Below are positions 15,773 through 24,144 of a DNA stretch of 34,686 nt, one piece after another. The stretch's first letter is position 1. The number at the start of each line of letters is the position of its first letter. The DNA comes from an uncultured Eubacteriales bacterium (GTDB lineage Bacteria > Bacillota > Clostridia > Christensenellales > CAG-138): positions 1 to 34,686 of the forward strand of contig CACXMS010000021.1 of NCBI GenBank assembly GCA_902768795.1, given 5' to 3'. The notes under the pieces are model-generated. The model worked only from the letters and a program-made list of their open reading frames with translations, was not told where the DNA came from and made no database searches. The position numbers and the translations under genes are program-made.

Positions 15773-18451
15773 TTACGCAACCGGTACGGCCGTCTTGCTG
15801 CCGTCTTCCGCATACTTTAACTGGAAGGGATGCACCGTTGCGTAAGAGTACGTTCCGTCCAATGTAATGATGTACGGCTGCACCGAGAGAGTTTTCTGAT
15901 TGTCGAAGTACGTGTTCGGCATGCCGATGACCGTCTGCAAAGCGACCTTTGCCGAGATGCTCGCATAGAACCGCTCCGGCGTCAGGGATACCTGGCCTCC
16001 TGCGCCGTCCGAAACCTTATAGTTGCCGGTGATTTCATCGTAGCAGTACTCGGTTCCGAAGGCGTGGTTGGAAATCGTAAAGCCATCCGTCACGTTTAGC
16101 AGTTTGAAGCCGACCAATGCGCCGTTATATCCGAGCGTATCGGTATCCGGCACGGAAGTGATGAACCGCAGGTCGGTCTTGCTTTCGGGATTCGTCGCCG
16201 CGCGGCTTACATGGCGGAACTGCACGTAGACGTCCAATACCTCGATTGGGATAAAGCGCGCATAGCCGGTGGTTTCGGCGGCGGTGCGCTGTGCCGTTGC
16301 TCTTTCCCCGATGCTGTCGAAGTATCCCGCGAAAATGTACCCTGCATACTGCTCATCCAGCAGTTTCGGATAACTCGTTGGCGAGAACCGCGGATAGCTG
16401 TTTTTCGGGAGTTTGGCGTAAACGACCTTATCCGCAGTCGTTTCGATGGTGTCAACATAGAACTGTTTCAGCACGATGTCGTCGTTCGACAGCCCCATGT
16501 TCATGCGATCCTTGTCCGCAATGTCCGTGAAGTAGCCGGGATTGCCGACCTCGTCGATGCGGGTATATGTCATATAATCACTTCCGCTAACTACTGTTCC
16601 CGCGCCGCCGACAAGGGCGGGGCAATTATTGAACATGCCATCTGATCTTGTGACTGCCGCGTTACTCCATTTTGCACTATCTGCATAAATGGTGTGCAGT
16701 TTACTGCTTTTTGCAAACATGTAATACATGTCTGTAACCTTGCTGGTATCGAAATGCGAAAGATCCAACTCGGTCAATTGGGAACAGCCGAAAAACATGG
16801 AGCTCATGTTTGTAACGTTTCTGGTGTCGAAATGTGTAACATCCAGCTCGGTTAATTTGGAACAGCCGGAAAACACGCCGCTCATTGATTTTACCATGCC
16901 GGTATCAAAATGCGTTACATCCAACTCAGTCAATTGGGAACAGCCTTCAAACATAGCATTCATGTTTGTTACCTTGCTTGTATCGAAATGCGTAACATCC
17001 AGCGTGGTTAAACTGCGGCATGCTTCAAACATACCATACAGCTCTTTAACGCGGCTGGTATCGAAATGTGTTACGTCCAGCTCAGTCAAATTGTAGCAGC
17101 CGTAGAACATGAATGACATGTTTGTAACCAAACTTGTATTCAAATAAGACAAGTGTTCTATTGAAGTTAATTCGTTAAAATACGCAAACCAATAATACAA
17201 GGTCGTTGGACGAGCGTCTGCAAAAGAAGAATCAAATATTACCGTTGTTGCGGTTCTGTACGCATCAAGAGGACCTTGTTGATTCACCTCGGAATATCCA
17301 AACCCCGTTACCACCGCATCTTCCGGCGCAACACCGTAGTAGAGCGAGAGCGTTTTGCTGTCTTCATCCCAGATCGCATAGGTCGTAGCGTTGCTTGCTA
17401 CAAACGTTGCGGAAACAGCCACGTCCTTTGCGGGCATCACAAACGTGTTCCCGGTGACCGTGACAGCGGCTTCGTCCGCGTCGGTCACATCCAGATACGC
17501 GAGTTTATAGCCATCCGCCGGGGTCGCCGTAACCGTAACCGTCGAACCGACCTGCGCCGCGGCGGGGCCGGACACTTCGCCGTTTTCCGCTGCTGTATAT
17601 GTGATATTTCGCATCACAGGCGCGAGCAGCAGGCAGTTGTAGTACCATGCGCCGTCGCCGCCGCCGTTCGGACGAAGGTAGACGTCATAATACCCGGTCG
17701 TGGGAACCGTGTAGTTCGGTTCGTTTTTCAGGCCCGGATAATACGTCGTGATCGTGCCGCCTTCCGCTTTCACGCCCTTGACCTCGACGCCCGCTTCAAG
17801 ATATACGTTCTGACGCATGTATTCGTTTTCATCCGCGGGATTTTGCGTAAGCTGGTACGCATCCTGTACCGCCCACGCATTGAAGCTGCCCGCAAGGTAG
17901 TATCCCTCGACCGGTTCCGGTTCCTGCGGTACTTCCGGAGTCGTCGGCTCTGCAGCGATTACGGTGATGAGACATTCGCCGTAAGGACCGCTGTTCGACA
18001 AAGCCGTAATCGACGCGCCCCCTTCGGCAATCGCTGTTACAAAACCGTTCTGATCGACCGTGGCAATGCTCTCATCCTCGCTGCTCCAGGTGATGCTCTG
18101 ATCGGTTGCGGTATCCGGCGCGATCGTTACGGTCAACTGAACAGATTGGCCGACCGTCAGTTCCTGATCGGGCTGATCGATCGTAACGCTCGTAACATCG
18201 ATGGGTTCTTCGACCGGTTCGTTACCCGGTTCGTCGCCTTCCAGATTCCGCGGATTGTCCAGCTCCTCACCGGCTTGTGCCGGATCCTCCGCGGGATCCT
18301 CGGCCGGATCGCCCACGTCAACCGGTTCCGTCGGATCGGTATAAGCCAGGTCTTCGGTCGGCTCGTCGCCTTCCGCAAGCGCGGTCAGCGGGATCAGCGA
18401 AAGCAGCATAATGGCCGCCAGCAAGATTGCAAGCATCTTCTTCAGGTTCAT
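15773..18451 (-). CDS. Secreted multidomain surface protein with BspA-like DUF285 repeats
   Basis: This is an exported 892-residue protein. A signal peptide (1-26, cleavage after ALA) leads to an acidic Pro/Glu linker, a BIG2 Ig-like domain (about 85-165) and a GYYLAGSFNAW module resembling carbohydrate-binding or SusE-like folds (about 180-270). An InlB B-repeat-like domain follows (about 285-350). Next come about six 24-25 residue DUF285 units of the form LTELDVTHFDTSxVTNMxxMFxGC (about 440-600). The C-terminal 290 residues contain a DLRFITSV...GALVGFKL segment common in Firmicute surface proteins. There is no LPXTG or S-layer anchor. The start at 18451 follows GGAGGTG. A role in adhesion or host contact is inferred from domain types. 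Confidence 0.88.
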   Translation of the reverse strand: MNLKKMLAILLAAIMLLSLIPLTALAEGDEPTEDLAYTDPTEPVDVGDPAEDPAEDPAQAGEELDNPRNLEGDEPGNEPVEEPIDVTSVTIDQPDQELTVGQSVQLTVTIAPDTATDQSITWSSEDESIATVDQNGFVTAIAEGGASITALSNSGPYGECLITVIAAEPTTPEVPQEPEPVEGYYLAGSFNAWAVQDAYQLTQNPADENEYMRQNVYLEAGVEVKGVKAEGGTITTYYPGLKNEPNYTVPTTGYYDVYLRPNGGGDGAWYYNCLLLAPVMRNITYTAAENGEVSGPAAAQVGSTVTVTATPADGYKLAYLDVTDADEAAVTVTGNTFVMPAKDVAVSATFVASNATTYAIWDEDSKTLSLYYGVAPEDAVVTGFGYSEVNQQGPLDAYRTATTVIFDSSFADARPTTLYYWFAYFNELTSIEHLSYLNTSLVTNMSFMFYGCYNLTELDVTHFDTSRVKELYGMFEACRSLTTLDVTHFDTSKVTNMNAMFEGCSQLTELDVTHFDTGMVKSMSGVFSGCSKLTELDVTHFDTRNVTNMSSMFFGCSQLTELDLSHFDTSKVTDMYYMFAKSSKLHTIYADSAKWSNAAVTRSDGMFNNCPALVGGAGTVVSGSDYMTYTRIDEVGNPGYFTDIADKDRMNMGLSNDDIVLKQFYVDTIETTADKVVYAKLPKNSYPRFSPTSYPKLLDEQYAGYIFAGYFDSIGERATAQRTAAETTGYARFIPIEVLDVYVQFRHVSRAATNPESKTDLRFITSVPDTDTLGYNGALVGFKLLNVTDGFTISNHAFGTEYCYDEITGNYKVSDGAGGQVSLTPERFYASISAKVALQTVIGMPNTYFDNQKTLSVQPYIITLDGTYSYATVHPFQLKYAEDGSKTAVPVA
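16720..17130 (-). repeat. DUF285 repeat tract, 72-75 bp units
   Basis: The DNA encoding the LDVTHFDTS units repeats about every 72 bp. Units are similar but not identical, so they arose by old duplication followed by drift. Confidence 0.8.
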
Positions 18452-18601
18452 TTGGACACCTCCATTGAATCGTGTTTGGTTCAAAAAGCAAACGATGTAA
18501 ATCGGACAAACAGAGCACGATTTTTTGTTCCATACAAAAAACGCGCATGTCGAAATTTTGCCCCAAAATCGGGTTATTTCAACATTCAGTTTCCGGTTGT
18601 C

Positions 18602-18630
18602 AGTATATCATGCGGCGGATGAAAAGTCTA
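18602..18630 (-). promoter_or_regulatory. Promoter of the surface protein operon
   Basis: On the minus strand TAGACT (18630-18625), a 17 bp spacer and TGA-TATACT (-10 at 18607-18602) fit an extended -10 promoter. The leader is about 145 bases; no riboswitch is recognised in it. Confidence 0.7.
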
Positions 18631-18741
18631 CCTTTTGAACTGAAAATATATATATTTTTTTGAGCGCGGCGGAGGGCTGCGCTCCGGAAAAGCGTTTGGC
18701 GGATTTGTGTTGGAAAAAAGCGGGAAACGGCGCAAATTCGA

Positions 18742-18770
18742 TTGATATTTGTCGAAAAACGTGGTAAAAT
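18742..18770 (+). promoter_or_regulatory. Promoter abutting the deacetylase start codon
   Basis: TTGATA (18742-18747), a 17 bp spacer and TGG-TAAAAT (-10 at 18765-18770) form a strong promoter. The expected start site (about 18776-18778) coincides with the ATG at 18778. Confidence 0.8.
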
Positions 18771-18777
18771 ACTTTTT

Positions 18778-19656
18778 ATGAAACGTGTTTTGATCTGCAT
18801 TCTGTGCATTCTGATGGCGGGCGGCTGCGTGCAAAGAGTTCCCGTCGTTCAGGAACCCGTCCAAACGGAATCCACGCCGACGCAGACGCCCGCCGCGGCG
18901 CCCGCGGTGGTGGAGCTTGTCGTGACCGTCGGGCCGACCGCGACGCCCGTGCCGACGCCGACCGCAACGCCGGAGCCGACGCCGACGCCCTCGCCGGAGC
19001 CGACGCCGACGCCCACGCCGTCGCCCGATCCCAACCGGCTCATGGTCGCGCTGACGTTTGACGACGGGCCGAACAACCATTATACGATGCAGTTTCTGGA
19101 CGTGCTCGAAAAATACGGCGTGCGCGCGACGTTCTTCGTGCTTGCCTCGGCGATCCATGAGGACAACTGGGACATTCTCAAGCGCATGGCCTCGCTCGGC
19201 TGCGAGATCGGCGCGCACGGGCAGAACCATGAAATGATGACCGGCTTCAACGCGACGGAAAACGCCAAGCGGCTCGAGCGCACGCGGCAGGAGATCGACG
19301 AAGCGGTCGGCGGCTATGAAACGCACCTCATGCGTCCGCCGGGAGGCAACCGCAACAACAACGTGCTGCGCGGCGCAAAGGCGGCCGAGATGGCGGTCGT
19401 CCTCTGGTCGGTCGATTCGGCGGACTGGAAGGTGCGGAACCGGATAAAGATCCTCGATACGGTCAAGACAAAGATCGAGAACGGCTCGATCGTCCTGTTC
19501 CACGACCGCATTCAGCAGACGCTGGAGGCGATTGACGAGCTGATCCCGTGGCTGCTCGATCAGGGCTATGAGCTTGTGACCGTCAGCGAACTGCTGCAGC
19601 GCGACGGCAGCGAGATCGAATACGGCGAGGTCTATCGCAAGAAGACCGTCGAGTGA
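18778..19656 (+). CDS. Lipoprotein polysaccharide deacetylase (NodB domain, CE4)
   Basis: This 292-residue exported enzyme removes N-acetyl groups from a polysaccharide, most likely peptidoglycan or another surface glycan. The N-terminus has a lipoprotein signal with C17 (LMAGGC), then a Thr/Pro-rich spacer (about 30-85) that would span the wall. All five CE4 motifs are visible: TFDDGPNN (D95, D96), H147-GQN-H151, RPPGGNR from R186, LWSVDSADW, and LFHD (H242). No ribosome binding site precedes the ATG; the promoter lies immediately upstream, so translation may be leaderless. The upstream TTG in frame falls in the -35 box and cannot be the start. Confidence 0.93.
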   Translation: MKRVLICILCILMAGGCVQRVPVVQEPVQTESTPTQTPAAAPAVVELVVTVGPTATPVPTPTATPEPTPTPSPEPTPTPTPSPDPNRLMVALTFDDGPNNHYTMQFLDVLEKYGVRATFFVLASAIHEDNWDILKRMASLGCEIGAHGQNHEMMTGFNATENAKRLERTRQEIDEAVGGYETHLMRPPGGNRNNNVLRGAKAAEMAVVLWSVDSADWKVRNRIKILDTVKTKIENGSIVLFHDRIQQTLEAIDELIPWLLDQGYELVTVSELLQRDGSEIEYGEVYRKKTVE

Positions 19657-19713
19657 CCGGGCCGGAAAGCCACATTATAAAAAAGTCGGACGGAGCCGCG
19701 CGATGCGGGAGGC

Positions 19714-19734
19714 AAAGCGGGCCCCGCCCGTTTT
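19714..19734 (+). terminator. Short terminator after the deacetylase
   Basis: AAAGCGGGC-CCC-GCCCGTTTT is a compact nine-pair hairpin (one G-U) running into TTTTCATTCT. Confidence 0.6.
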
Positions 19735-19758
19735 CATTCTCAAAGGAGGGAACAAATC

Positions 19759-20289
19759 ATGCAGGAAGCGGTGGAACAGTACATCCGATCCGTGGAGGAA
19801 AAGGAAAACGCGCTGCAGAAGAAGCAGGCGGAGGAGGAACTGGAACAGCGAAAACGGATCCTTCGCAGTCTCGGACTTTATGAAAAGATATATTCCGACC
19901 GGGATCAATACTCGCCGGAATACCCGCTTTTCGATGCGGACCGGGGCGTGTACTACGCGAAAAAAACGATCCGGGTGACCGATGAGGAATGGGAAGCGAT
20001 CCGGGACGCGTACGAACGGGAACGGGCTGTCGGGCAGCGCGAAAAGAATCCGAACGCGGACGGCGACGCAAACCGCGGCAATCCGATCGCGGGCGCGCTG
20101 AAGGTCATCGCGATTCTGCTGTACATCGGCGCCGCGATCGCGGGCATTATCGTCGCGGCCGTCGGGCAAATGGTTTCGGCCATGTTTGCGGTCTGGGCGA
20201 GCGGGTTCGTCGCCGGCACCGTGATGCTCGGCTTCGCCGAAATCGTGCGCCTTCTGCATGCCATCGATCGGAAAATGCCGGAGAAATAA
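19759..20289 (+). CDS. Hypothetical membrane protein with coiled-coil N-terminus
   Basis: I do not recognise this 176-residue protein. Residues 1-40 are a charged coiled coil (EEKENALQKKQAEEELEQRKR), and the middle (45-95) is polar with several Tyr/Asp. Two membrane helices follow (about 112-135 and 140-160), then a short basic end. It is thus likely anchored with a large cytoplasmic N-terminus. The start follows AAAGGAGG at good spacing. It sits alone between the deacetylase terminator and the converging lipoprotein gene; no promoter was found with confidence, so read-through from the deacetylase is possible. Confidence 0.75.
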   Translation: MQEAVEQYIRSVEEKENALQKKQAEEELEQRKRILRSLGLYEKIYSDRDQYSPEYPLFDADRGVYYAKKTIRVTDEEWEAIRDAYERERAVGQREKNPNADGDANRGNPIAGALKVIAILLYIGAAIAGIIVAAVGQMVSAMFAVWASGFVAGTVMLGFAEIVRLLHAIDRKMPEK

Positions 20290-20300
20290 AATCGGAAAGA

Positions 20301-20327
20301 TTAAAAAGACCTGCCTTGTTCCGGCAG
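20301..20327 (-). terminator. Terminator of the minus-strand lipoprotein gene
   Basis: On the minus strand a CTGCC/GGCAG stem with a seven-base loop runs into GTCTTTTTAA. Confidence 0.7.
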
Positions 20328-20330
20328 TTA

Positions 20331-20362
20331 AAAGCGCCCATCGGGAAACCAACGGGCGCTTT
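20331..20362. terminator. Second hairpin between converging genes
   Basis: AAAGCGCCC (20331-20339) and GGGCGCTTT (20354-20362) form a nine-pair stem with a 14-base loop. It can serve both strands. Confidence 0.6.
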
Positions 20363-20391
20363 GCGTTATAGGATGCTGTTTCAACTCTGCC

Positions 20392-21231
20392 TCAGGGCAT
20401 ATACGTGATGTAGATGTAATTCAGCTCACCCTTGGTGAAATCGAAGGAGAAGCTGCTGTTTCCATAGTATTTGGTCGACGGGCGGGTGTACTTGAACGTA
20501 TCCGTATAGTATCCGTTGTCGCCCTCGTAATGGCTGTAATTGTCCGCTTCCGGCTCGCCCGCGTTCGCTTTCAGCTCATCCATCGTCATGTTGAGCGGGA
20601 AATCGAACTTCAGAATATCCTGCGTTTCATCCGTATGATTCGGCAGATAGATCTCATTGATGTAGCACTCGTTGGCCGGTTTTCCCGCATCCGTATCGTT
20701 GAGCACGTACACCTGCGCGCTCCAGTATTTGTCGAGATCGATGCGGAATCCCTCCGACTGGTAGTTCTTCTTGAGATTGTTGCCCGCGTTCTCAAGATCC
20801 TCCGCGCGGAAAGGCACCACGCCGGAATCGATCATGTCCTGCAGCGTCGACTGCCCGAGAACAAACTCGACGCCGTTGATCCAGAAGTGCATCTTCTCAA
20901 AGTTCACATACTGCACGTCGGCAGCCGGCGCTTCGGTCGGCTCCTCGGCCGGCGCTTCGGTGGGCTCTTCGGTGGGCTCCTCGGTGGGCTCTTCGGTGGG
21001 CTCCTCGGTGGGCTCCGCAGTGGGTTCCTCGGTCGGTTCCGCGGTCGGCGCTTCGGTCGGTTCCGCAGTGGGTTCCTCGGTCGGTTCCGCGGTCGGTGCT
21101 TCGGTCGCCTTTTCGGCGGGGGCTTCGGTCACCTTTTCCAGATCAAGTACCGTATTGCCGCTTTTTGCGGAGCAGGCAAGCATCAGAACTGCCAGCATCA
21201 GCGCCAGCGTTATCAGAACTGTTTTTTTCAT
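20392..21231 (-). CDS. Lipoprotein with Thr-Glu-Pro repeat spacer
   Basis: This is a 279-residue exported lipoprotein: an N-terminal signal with lipobox MLAC (C20), a low-complexity spacer of TEEP/TAEP units (about 35-105), and a 175-residue soluble domain that I do not recognise. The domain opens with MHFWINGVEFVLGQSTLQDMIDSG, where the LGQSTLQDMIDSG part resembles the small folds that begin with a helix-capping TxxDxxxxG motif in Firmicute lipoproteins. It is rich in Tyr and Asn near the end. The start follows AAAGGAGG. It has its own promoter and a terminator. Function is unknown; the spacer suggests that the domain is displayed beyond the wall. Confidence 0.8.
   Translation of the reverse strand: MKKTVLITLALMLAVLMLACSAKSGNTVLDLEKVTEAPAEKATEAPTAEPTEEPTAEPTEAPTAEPTEEPTAEPTEEPTEEPTEEPTEEPTEAPAEEPTEAPAADVQYVNFEKMHFWINGVEFVLGQSTLQDMIDSGVVPFRAEDLENAGNNLKKNYQSEGFRIDLDKYWSAQVYVLNDTDAGKPANECYINEIYLPNHTDETQDILKFDFPLNMTMDELKANAGEPEADNYSHYEGDNGYYTDTFKYTRPSTKYYGNSSFSFDFTKGELNYIYITYMP
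20926..21130 (-). repeat. In-gene 12 bp tandem repeat tract (TEEP codons)
   Basis: The minus strand encodes repeated four-residue units. Several adjacent copies of the 12 bp unit are nearly identical, notably 20945-21010. Copy number changes would keep the reading frame. Confidence 0.8.
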
Positions 21232-21266
21232 CTTAACCTCCTTTATTCGGATCGTTCGATTGCCAG

Positions 21267-21295
21267 ATTATAACACCGCCCGTCCGAATCCGCAA
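21267..21295 (-). promoter_or_regulatory. Promoter of the TEP-repeat lipoprotein
   Basis: On the minus strand TTGCGG (21295-21290), a 17 bp spacer and a perfect TATAAT (21272-21267) lie about 36 bp before the start codon. Confidence 0.7.
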
Positions 21296-21428
21296 GAGAT
21301 TTTGCAAAGATTTCTTTTCCGCGCGCCCTGCGCCGGGACGAAACGCGGAAAAATCGAGACGTTCTTTTCCGACAAAAGCCGCAATAAATAAGTAATAGTT
21401 ATGATTTATGATTTTTTCCAATGATTAA

Positions 21429-21441
21429 GGAAACGCTTTAC
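21429..21441. promoter_or_regulatory. cre/LacI-type operator
   Basis: GGAAACGCTTTAC matches the LacI/CcpA operator shape (GAAA-CG-CTTT core) and overlaps the -35 box of the glucosidase operon. It fits repression by CcpA or a local LacI-type regulator; no such regulator gene is in the window. Confidence 0.55.
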
Positions 21442-21465
21442 TTTAGCGCCAAAATCATGTAAAAT
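21437..21465 (+). promoter_or_regulatory. Promoter of the glucosidase-transporter operon
   Basis: TTTACT (21437-21442), 17 bp, and TAAAAT (21460-21465). Confidence 0.65.
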
Positions 21466-21501
21466 AGACGTAAATCAGGAGAACCGAGGGAGGATAATGC
21501 G

Positions 21502-23928
21502 TTGAAACATGAAGATCTGATCAAACAAATGACGCTGGAAGAAAAATGCCACCTGCTGTCGGGCCGGGATTTCTGGCAGACGCAGTCGGTAAAGCGGCTC
21601 GGCGTCGAAAACATGACGCTTTCGGACGGACCGCACGGCATCCGCAAGCAGGAGGGGGCGGGTGACCAGCTCGGCCTGAACGGATCCGTTCCGGCGACAT
21701 GTTATCCGACTGCGGCGACGATGGCAAACTCCTGGGATCCGGCGCTCGGCGAGGAGCTCGGCCGCCGGCTCGGCGCGGAAGCCGCCGCGCAGGACGTTTG
21801 CGTGCTGCTCGGTCCGGGGCTCAACATCAAGCGCAACCCGTTCTGCGGCCGCAACTTTGAGTATTTCTCCGAGGATCCGTATCTGGCCGGCAAGATGGCG
21901 GCCGGCTACATTCGCGGCATTCAGGAGAACGGCGTTTCGGCGTGCCCGAAGCACTTCGCCGCGAACAACACGGAGCTGAGACGCATGGCGTCGAACTCGG
22001 TCATGGACGAGCGCACGCTCCGCGAGATTTACCTGACCAACTTTGAAATCGCCGTCCGCGAGGGGCATCCGAAATCGATCATGTCTTCCTATAACATGGT
22101 CAACGGCGTCTACGCAAATGAAAACGCGCATCTGCTGCAGGAGATTCTGCGCGACACCTGGGGCTTCGACGGATTCGTCGTGTCCGACTGGGGCGCGAAC
22201 AACGATTATACCGAGGGCGTACGCGCCGGTTCGCACCTGGAAATGCCGTCGACCGGCGGCGATTCGCCGCGGCAGCTGATGAAAGCCGTATCGCAGGGCC
22301 GCATCACCGAGCAGGAGATCGACGTCCGCGTCGACGAGCTGCTCGACGTCATGCTGTCTACACGCAAAGCGGTCGATCCTCTGAAAGGCAAGGGATTTGA
22401 CAAGGAAGCGCATCACGCCTTCGCGCAGCGGGCGAGCGAGGAAAGCATCGTCCTTTTGAAGAACGAGGGCAACATTCTGCCGCTGAAAAAAGGCGCTTCG
22501 GTTGCGGTCATCGGCGAATTTGCCAAGAAAGCGCGCTATCAGGGCGCGGGCTCTTCGGTCGTCAACTGCACGAAGCTCGATCACACGATGGACGTGATCG
22601 GCAATTTTGATCTGAATGTCGTGGGCTTTGAGGAGGGCTATCCGCGGCACGGCGATCCGAACCCCGAGATGCAGCAGAAGGCCGTCGAGCTGGCGAAGAA
22701 AGCGGACTTTGTACTGCTTTATATCGGGCTTGACGAGATCAGCGAATCCGAGGGGCTCGACCGTTCGACGCTGGCGCTTCCGAAGTGTCAGACCGAACTG
22801 CTCGACGCGGTCGCCGCGGCGAATCCGAACGTGATCGTCGTGATGAGCGCGGGATCCTCGGTCGAGATGCCGTGGATCGACAAGGTCAAAGGCCTCGTGC
22901 ACGGATACCTCTGCGGCCAGGCGGGCGCGAGCGCGGTGCTGAAGGTGCTGCTCGGCGAGGTGAACCCCTCCGGCAAGCTGTCCGAGAGCTATCCGATTCG
23001 CTATGAGGACTGCTCGAGCGCGCCGTACTTCCCGGCGAAGGAGCGCAGCGTCGAATACCGCGAGGGCCTGTACGTCGGCTACCGGTATTATGACACCGCA
23101 GGCATTCCGGTGCTGTTCCCGTTCGGCTTCGGCCTTTCCTATACGACGTTCGAGTACAGCGATCTTAAGGCAGACGAAGAGAAGGTCACGTTCACGCTGA
23201 AGAACACCGGCGAGCGCGACGGCGCGGAGGTTGCCGAGCTGTATGTCCATGCGATCAACCCGTCGGTTTACCGTCCGAACCGGGAGCTGAAGGGCTTTGC
23301 AAAGGTCTTCTTGAAGGCGGGCGAATCGAAGCAGGTCACGATCCCGCTCGACGACAAGGCGTTCCGCTACTGGAACTCCAAAACGAACCGCTTCGAGATC
23401 GACGGCGGCGAATACGAACTGCAGATCGGCGCTTCGGTCGAGGATATCCGGCTGACCGCAAGGATCACCGTCGCGGGAACCGGTGCGCCGGCGTGCGAGG
23501 ACCGCAAGGCGCTCGAAAAGTATTTTGACGGCGACATCAAGACGATCACCGATGCGGAATTTGAGGCGCTGCTCGGGCACGAGATCCCGGACGGCAAGTG
23601 GTCGGGCATGATCCAGCCGAACGACGCGATCGCCCAGCTCTATTACGCGAAGAGCCTGAAGGCGCGGTTCGTCTGGAAGATCCTGACGTCGATGCTGAAC
23701 AAGAGCATCGAAAAGGGCGAGCCGGATCTGAACATCACGTTCATCTACAACATGCCGGTCCGCGCAATCGGCAAGATGGCGGGCGGCATGTGCAGTCAGG
23801 AAATGTGCGACGGCATCCTTGACATCATCAACGGTCACGGCATTGCGCTTTGCAAGGGCCTCGGCAAGATCATCGCGGGGCTGATCAAACAGCTCGGCGT
23901 CGCCAAGAAGCAAAAAGCATTGGAATAA
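21502..23928 (+). CDS. GH3 beta-glucosidase
   Basis: This 808-residue glycoside hydrolase releases terminal beta-linked sugars from oligosaccharides. The (beta/alpha)8 domain carries the nucleophile D229 in the GFVVSDWGA motif. The sandwich domain (about 310-530) follows, and the fibronectin III-like domain (about 560-650) contains RELKGFAKV. A further 130-residue C-terminal part is seen in some Clostridial GH3 enzymes. No signal peptide is present, so it acts on imported sugars. The start is TTG at 21502, after GAGGGAGGA; the nearby ATG at 21497 opens a two-codon frame only. It heads an operon with a small membrane protein and a GPH symporter that probably supplies the substrate. Confidence 0.94.
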   Translation: MKHEDLIKQMTLEEKCHLLSGRDFWQTQSVKRLGVENMTLSDGPHGIRKQEGAGDQLGLNGSVPATCYPTAATMANSWDPALGEELGRRLGAEAAAQDVCVLLGPGLNIKRNPFCGRNFEYFSEDPYLAGKMAAGYIRGIQENGVSACPKHFAANNTELRRMASNSVMDERTLREIYLTNFEIAVREGHPKSIMSSYNMVNGVYANENAHLLQEILRDTWGFDGFVVSDWGANNDYTEGVRAGSHLEMPSTGGDSPRQLMKAVSQGRITEQEIDVRVDELLDVMLSTRKAVDPLKGKGFDKEAHHAFAQRASEESIVLLKNEGNILPLKKGASVAVIGEFAKKARYQGAGSSVVNCTKLDHTMDVIGNFDLNVVGFEEGYPRHGDPNPEMQQKAVELAKKADFVLLYIGLDEISESEGLDRSTLALPKCQTELLDAVAAANPNVIVVMSAGSSVEMPWIDKVKGLVHGYLCGQAGASAVLKVLLGEVNPSGKLSESYPIRYEDCSSAPYFPAKERSVEYREGLYVGYRYYDTAGIPVLFPFGFGLSYTTFEYSDLKADEEKVTFTLKNTGERDGAEVAELYVHAINPSVYRPNRELKGFAKVFLKAGESKQVTIPLDDKAFRYWNSKTNRFEIDGGEYELQIGASVEDIRLTARITVAGTGAPACEDRKALEKYFDGDIKTITDAEFEALLGHEIPDGKWSGMIQPNDAIAQLYYAKSLKARFVWKILTSMLNKSIEKGEPDLNITFIYNMPVRAIGKMAGGMCSQEMCDGILDIINGHGIALCKGLGKIIAGLIKQLGVAKKQKALE

Positions 23929-23941
23929 GGAGGAAGGAATC

Positions 23942-24115
23942 ATGAGAAAGAATATCAACGGGATCCCTCCTGTCGTCGCGATCCTGCTGACGCTGGCGCT
24001 CATCGGCCTGGCGGTATGGATGTTTATCATTCCGATCATTCCGCTCGGCATCATCTTTGCGCTGATCGCGGTCGACTTTGCGGCCGACGCGGTGCTGTCG
24101 TTCAAAAAAGTATAG
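23942..24115 (+). CDS. 57-residue membrane protein in the glucosidase operon
   Basis: The ATG follows AAGGAGGA and lies 13 bases after the glucosidase stop. It encodes a short basic start (MRKNING), then two close hydrophobic helices (about 8-28 and 28-48) broken by a Pro-containing turn (IIPIIPLG), and ends in SFKKV. It is not a known family to me. Position between the glucosidase and the symporter, with good ribosome binding sites on all three, argues for a real gene. It might be an accessory subunit of the transporter. Confidence 0.75.
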   Translation: MRKNINGIPPVVAILLTLALIGLAVWMFIIPIIPLGIIFALIAVDFAADAVLSFKKV

Positions 24116-24144
24116 AAAACCCGGGAAGATAAGGAGGTTTGCAT

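Noticed and set aside
17276..18622. A 448-residue open frame on the plus strand
   Set aside because: Complement of the surface protein gene, which has a signal peptide, known domains and a perfect ribosome binding site.
20926..21130. Regular repeats that could be taken for a CRISPR array
   Set aside because: The 12 bp units are contiguous codons in a lipoprotein without spacers. The DUF285 units at 16720-17130 are likewise coding. No cas gene is present.
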